Source: Collinsella sp. TF05-9AC
Lineage (GTDB): Bacteria > Actinomycetota > Coriobacteriia > Coriobacteriales > Coriobacteriaceae
NCBI RefSeq assembly: GCF_003438495.1
Contig: NZ_QSSH01000023.1
Span: 1 to 36,331 of the forward strand
DNA length: 36,331 nt
Direction of reading: 5' to 3'
The notes under the pieces were generated by a model that was given only the letters and a program-made list of their open reading frames with translations, had not been told where the DNA came from and ran no database searches. The position numbers were made by a program, and so were the translations under genes. Shown here piece by piece: positions 33,598 through 36,331 of this stretch (position 1 is the first letter of the stretch; each line of letters opens with the position of its first letter).

Positions 33598-33963
33598 ATG
33601 AGCATCCGCGTTGATGAAACGAAACCCGACACCGAGGCCACCGAGCCAGTGATCCCCACCACCTGCTCGCCCGAGGACCTTCCCGACGAGGAGCTTCTCT
33701 ACGACCTCGCCGACCTGTTCAAGGTCTTCAGCAACACCACGCGTATCAAGATCCTTTACGCCCTCATGGGCCGCGAGCTCTGCGTGGCAGACATCGCCGA
33801 AGCGACCGAAACCTCGCAGTCCGCGGTGTCGCACCAGCTGCGCACACTCAAGCAGTCGCACCTGGTTAAATTCCGGCGCGACGGGCGCAATATCCTCTAC
33901 TCGCTCGCCGACGACCACGTCTACACCATGCTCAACCAGGGCATGAGCCATATCTGCGAATAG
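33598..33963 (+). CDS. ArsR/SmtB-family metal-sensing repressor
   Basis: A 121-aa winged-helix repressor with FKVFSNTTRIKILYAL, recognition helix TSQSAVSHQLRTLK and wing VKFRRDGRNILYSL. The last helix has D105/D106-H107 and H118-x-x-E121, the alpha-5 zinc-type site of SmtB/CzrA. The alpha-3 ELCVxD motif keeps only one Cys (C62), and there is a single N-terminal Cys (C23). A zinc-type (alpha-5) sensor is therefore more likely than a CadC-type cadmium/lead sensor. It binds, by inference, the palindromes at its own promoter and before the ATPase gene. AAAGGA lies 7 nt before the ATG. Confidence 0.9.
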   Translation: MSIRVDETKPDTEATEPVIPTTCSPEDLPDEELLYDLADLFKVFSNTTRIKILYALMGRELCVADIAEATETSQSAVSHQLRTLKQSHLVKFRRDGRNILYSLADDHVYTMLNQGMSHICE

Positions 33964-34025
33964 CAACCAACCACGGTACCAGCGCGGCCTGCACCCAAGC
34001 CGCAAAAACGGGAAAGGAACCCACC

Positions 34026-34244
34026 ATGAAAAAGCAGTACAAGCTCGATGAGATCGATTGCGCCAACTGTGCGCGCGAGCTTCAGGACGAGTTGGCCAAG
34101 CTCGAGGGCGTCAAATCCGTTTCGGTCAACTTTATGACCCAGAAGTTGACGCTCGAGGCCGATGACGCCGAGTTCGACGAGGTGCTCAACCGCGTTGTTG
34201 AGTTTACGGCCGACGCCGAGCCGGACTGCGAGATCATTCTCTAG
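34026..34244 (+). CDS. Stand-alone HMA metal-binding protein
   Basis: A 72-aa ferredoxin-like HMA domain with the metal site D11-C12-A-N-C15-A. It corresponds to the N-terminal domain usually fused to ZntA/CadA-type ATPases. Here the ATPase downstream lacks that domain, so this gene probably supplies metal to it as a separate chaperone. AAGGA lies 7 nt before the ATG. A hairpin with a short T-run follows it. Confidence 0.9.
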   Translation: MKKQYKLDEIDCANCARELQDELAKLEGVKSVSVNFMTQKLTLEADDAEFDEVLNRVVEFTADAEPDCEIIL

Positions 34245-34265
34245 CCCAGGTTTACGCCAACCTGC

Positions 34266-34290
34266 AAGGCCGCGCTTGCCGCGGCCTTTG
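34266..34290 (+). terminator. Hairpin between the HMA and ATPase genes
   Basis: AAGGCCGCG/CGCGGCCTT with a 5-base loop and TTG after it. It is a weak terminator or attenuator. Together with the operator that follows, it implies that the ATPase has its own controlled promoter. Confidence 0.6.
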
Positions 34291-34301
34291 CTCGCGAAAT
34301 T

Positions 34302-34321
34302 ATATGAGCGAGTGTTCATTC
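34302..34321 (+). promoter_or_regulatory. Third ArsR/SmtB-type operator, before the ATPase gene
   Basis: ATATGAGC-GAGT-GTTCATTC closely matches the two operators at 33528-33584. It lies 23 bases before the ATPase start. No ideal -35/-10 pair was identified around it. Confidence 0.65.
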
Positions 34322-34344
34322 ATTCAAATGGGAGGATACGAGTC

Positions 34345-36297
34345 ATGGCCACCGCCGACCCCAAAAAGAAAAAGAAGAAGCGCAAGAAAAAAGAATCACT
34401 CGAGCATAAGCGCAACCGCATCCTGGTAGCGCTGGGCATTTTTGCCGTGGTGTACGCCCTCGATGAGCTCGGCACCCTCACTGCCGCATTCGGCACCCCG
34501 GGCGACATCTACGCCAGCTTTGTGCTGTTCCTCGTGCCGTTTTTGATTGCCGGCTACGACGTACTGCAAAAGGCATTCAATAACATCCGCCGCGGCAAGG
34601 CCTTCGACGAGAGCTTCCTCATGGCCGTCGCGACCATCGGCGCGTTTGCCATGGTGCTCTTCCCCGATACCGACCCGCACATGGCCGAAGGCGCCGCCGT
34701 CATGCTGTTCTACCAGGTCGGCGAGCTGTTTCAGGCGTACGCCGTGGGCAAGAGCCGCAAGTCGATCAGTGCCATGATGGACATCGCGCCCGACTACGCT
34801 AACGTCGAGCAGCCCGACGGCACACTCGAGCAGGTCTTCCCCGATGACATCGCCGTCGGCACCGTGATCGTGGTCAAGCCCGGTGAGCGCGTGCCTATCG
34901 ACGGCGTCATCGTCGAGGGCGAAACCCAGCTCGACACCGCCGCTCTCACGGGCGAGTCAATCCCCCGCCCCGCCAAGTCCGGCGACGACATCATCAGCGG
35001 CTGCATCAACATGACGGGCCTCATCCACGTGCGCACCACCAAGCCCTTTGGCGAGTCCACCGTCGCACGCGTCCTGGAGCTCGTGGAAAATGCCAGCGAA
35101 AAGAAGGCGCGCACCGAGAACTTTATCACGCGCTTCGCCCGCGTCTACACGCCCGCCGTCACCGGCGCTGCCGCGGTACTCGCGCTCGGCGGCGGCTTGG
35201 TCACCGGCGCCTGGTCCGACTGGATCCTGCGCGGCCTGACCTTCCTGGTCGTCAGCTGCCCGTGCGCGCTCGTGATTAGCGTCCCGCTCAGCTTCTTTGG
35301 CGGCATTGGCGGCGCATCCAAGCTGGGCGTCCTCATCAAGGGTTCTAACTACCTCGAGACGCTCGCCGATGTGGACACCGTCGTCTTTGACAAGACCGGC
35401 ACGCTCACCAACGGCACGTTCTCGGTGGTCGCGGTGCACCCCGAGGCTGGCTATACCGAGCAGTCGCTGCTTGAAGTCGCAGCTCTTGCGGAGTCGTTCT
35501 CCGATCACCCCATCGCGCAGTCCGTGCGTGTCGCCTACCAGGGCGAGGTCGACCCCAAGCGCGTTAGCAACTCCGCCAACGACGCGGGCCACGGCGTGAC
35601 GGCAACCATCGACGGCAAGCACGTCGTCGTTGGCAACGCAAAAATGCTCGCCGCGACCGGAGTCGAAGCGCCCGATTGCGAGGTCGTCGGTACGATCCTT
35701 CACGTGCTGGTCGATGGCATCTATGCCGGCCACATTGTAATTGCCGACACCGTCAAGGCCGATGCCGAGCAGACGATCAGCGACCTGCACGCCGCCGGCG
35801 TCAAGCGCACCGTCATGCTCACGGGCGACCGCGAGGAGGTTGCGGCGTCTGTGGCCAAGCAACTCAGTCTCGACGAGTTCCACGCGCAGCTGCTGCCGGG
35901 CGATAAGGTCGAGCGTGTTGAGGCGTTGCTCGCGGCCGAAAGCGGCAAGGGCAAGCTCGCCTTTGTCGGCGACGGTATCAACGACGCACCTGTGCTTACG
36001 CGCGCCGATGTGGGCATTGCCATGGGCGCTATGGGTTCCGACGCCGCGATTGAGGCCGCCGACGTGGTGCTCATGGATGACAAGCCGTCCAACATTTCCC
36101 GCGCGATCCGCGTGGCGCGCAAGACCATGGCGATTGTTTGGCAGAACATCATCTTTGCGCTGGGCATTAAGCTGCTGATTCTAGTGCTGGCAGCACTCGG
36201 CATTGCCAACATGTGGCTTGCTGTGTTCGGCGACGTAGGCGTGGCGATCATCGCCATCCTGAACGCCATGCGCGCGATGGGTGTCAAGAACCTGTAG
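34345..36297 (+). CDS. P1B-type heavy-metal ATPase (Zn/Cd/Pb exporter)
   Basis: A 650-aa inner-membrane P-type ATPase. Motifs in order: TGES (about 203), CPC in SCPCAL (about 304), phosphorylation site DKTGTLT (about 349), HP in SDHPIAQS, TGD and GDGINDAP (about 540). The TM7 Lys (ALGIKLLI, about 608) and TM8 Asp (FGDVGVAI, about 629) are those of the P1B-2 group that exports Zn2+, Cd2+ and Pb2+ (ZntA/CadA). The usual N-terminal HMA domain is missing and replaced by a Lys-rich tail (residues 6-15, PKKKKKKRKK). The HMA protein is encoded just upstream. GGAGG lies 9 nt before the ATG. The stop is 34 bases from the window end. Confidence 0.93.
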   Translation: MATADPKKKKKKRKKKESLEHKRNRILVALGIFAVVYALDELGTLTAAFGTPGDIYASFVLFLVPFLIAGYDVLQKAFNNIRRGKAFDESFLMAVATIGAFAMVLFPDTDPHMAEGAAVMLFYQVGELFQAYAVGKSRKSISAMMDIAPDYANVEQPDGTLEQVFPDDIAVGTVIVVKPGERVPIDGVIVEGETQLDTAALTGESIPRPAKSGDDIISGCINMTGLIHVRTTKPFGESTVARVLELVENASEKKARTENFITRFARVYTPAVTGAAAVLALGGGLVTGAWSDWILRGLTFLVVSCPCALVISVPLSFFGGIGGASKLGVLIKGSNYLETLADVDTVVFDKTGTLTNGTFSVVAVHPEAGYTEQSLLEVAALAESFSDHPIAQSVRVAYQGEVDPKRVSNSANDAGHGVTATIDGKHVVVGNAKMLAATGVEAPDCEVVGTILHVLVDGIYAGHIVIADTVKADAEQTISDLHAAGVKRTVMLTGDREEVAASVAKQLSLDEFHAQLLPGDKVERVEALLAAESGKGKLAFVGDGINDAPVLTRADVGIAMGAMGSDAAIEAADVVLMDDKPSNISRAIRVARKTMAIVWQNIIFALGIKLLILVLAALGIANMWLAVFGDVGVAIIAILNAMRAMGVKNL

Positions 36298-36331
36298 CGT
36301 TCGTGGGCTGTCCGGCCGGGACCGGGCTTGG

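Overview
The window is high-GC (about 60% in most genes) and dense, with strong Shine-Dalgarno sites and short intergenic gaps. Gene content and protein style suggest an intestinal actinobacterium of the Coriobacteriia, most like Collinsella. That assignment is inference from recall, not a database result. No rRNA, tRNA, CRISPR array, transposase, integrase or phage structural gene was found.

Layout. (1) 118-2812: a PPP-type metallophosphoesterase (-) divergent from a CPA1-type K+ or Na+/H+ antiporter with two TrkA-C domains (+). (2) 2813-4101: a non-coding tract with a long palindrome and three copies of a small promoter/hairpin/terminator unit, followed by a DUF3800 gene (+). (3) 4109-20515: a ten-gene minus-strand run forming a type 1 BREX phage-defence locus, in transcription order brxA, brxB, brxC, pglX N-terminal part, a HEPN-like gene, pglX C-terminal part, pglZ, brxL, then two unrecognised genes. 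(4) 20525-20856: leader and divergent control region, then a short orphan Phd-like antitoxin gene. (5) 21164-25642: serC, serA, an M20 peptidase and a short DUF1015-like protein (+). (6) 25772-27721: two tandem histidine phosphatases and a nitroreductase (-). (7) 27957-29042: an HdeD-like membrane protein and a YaiI/DUF188 protein (+). (8) 29208-30308: a ten-TM metal exporter (-). (9) 30481-31449: a DEDDh exonuclease (+). (10) 31599-33449: a DUF559-like nuclease gene bracketed by two pairs of inverted ~30-bp repeats. (11) 33528-36297: a metal-resistance module made of an ArsR/SmtB regulator, a stand-alone HMA metallochaperone and a ZntA/CadA-type P1B ATPase, tied together by three copies of one operator.

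The most unusual feature is the BREX methyltransferase. PglX, normally one protein of about 1200 residues, is here two separately translated genes (838 and 322 aa). A 281-aa gene lies exactly at the break. It carries a HEPN-type Rx4H motif (R-N-S-L-A-H) and a C-terminal helix-turn-helix-like segment. The low-GC stretch covers the presumed DNA-recognition part of PglX plus this gene, which suggests both arrived as one exchangeable specificity/effector cassette. The BREX leader also has a G10 homopolymer abutting the brxA start codon, a possible phase-variation site. Next to BREX, three small RNA-like units precede the DUF3800 gene, an arrangement like the published DUF3800 RNA motifs and reminiscent of RNA-protein toxin-antitoxin loci.

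The 2.8-20.9 kb segment therefore reads as a defence island between housekeeping genes. A second small accessory insertion lies at 31.6-33.4 kb.
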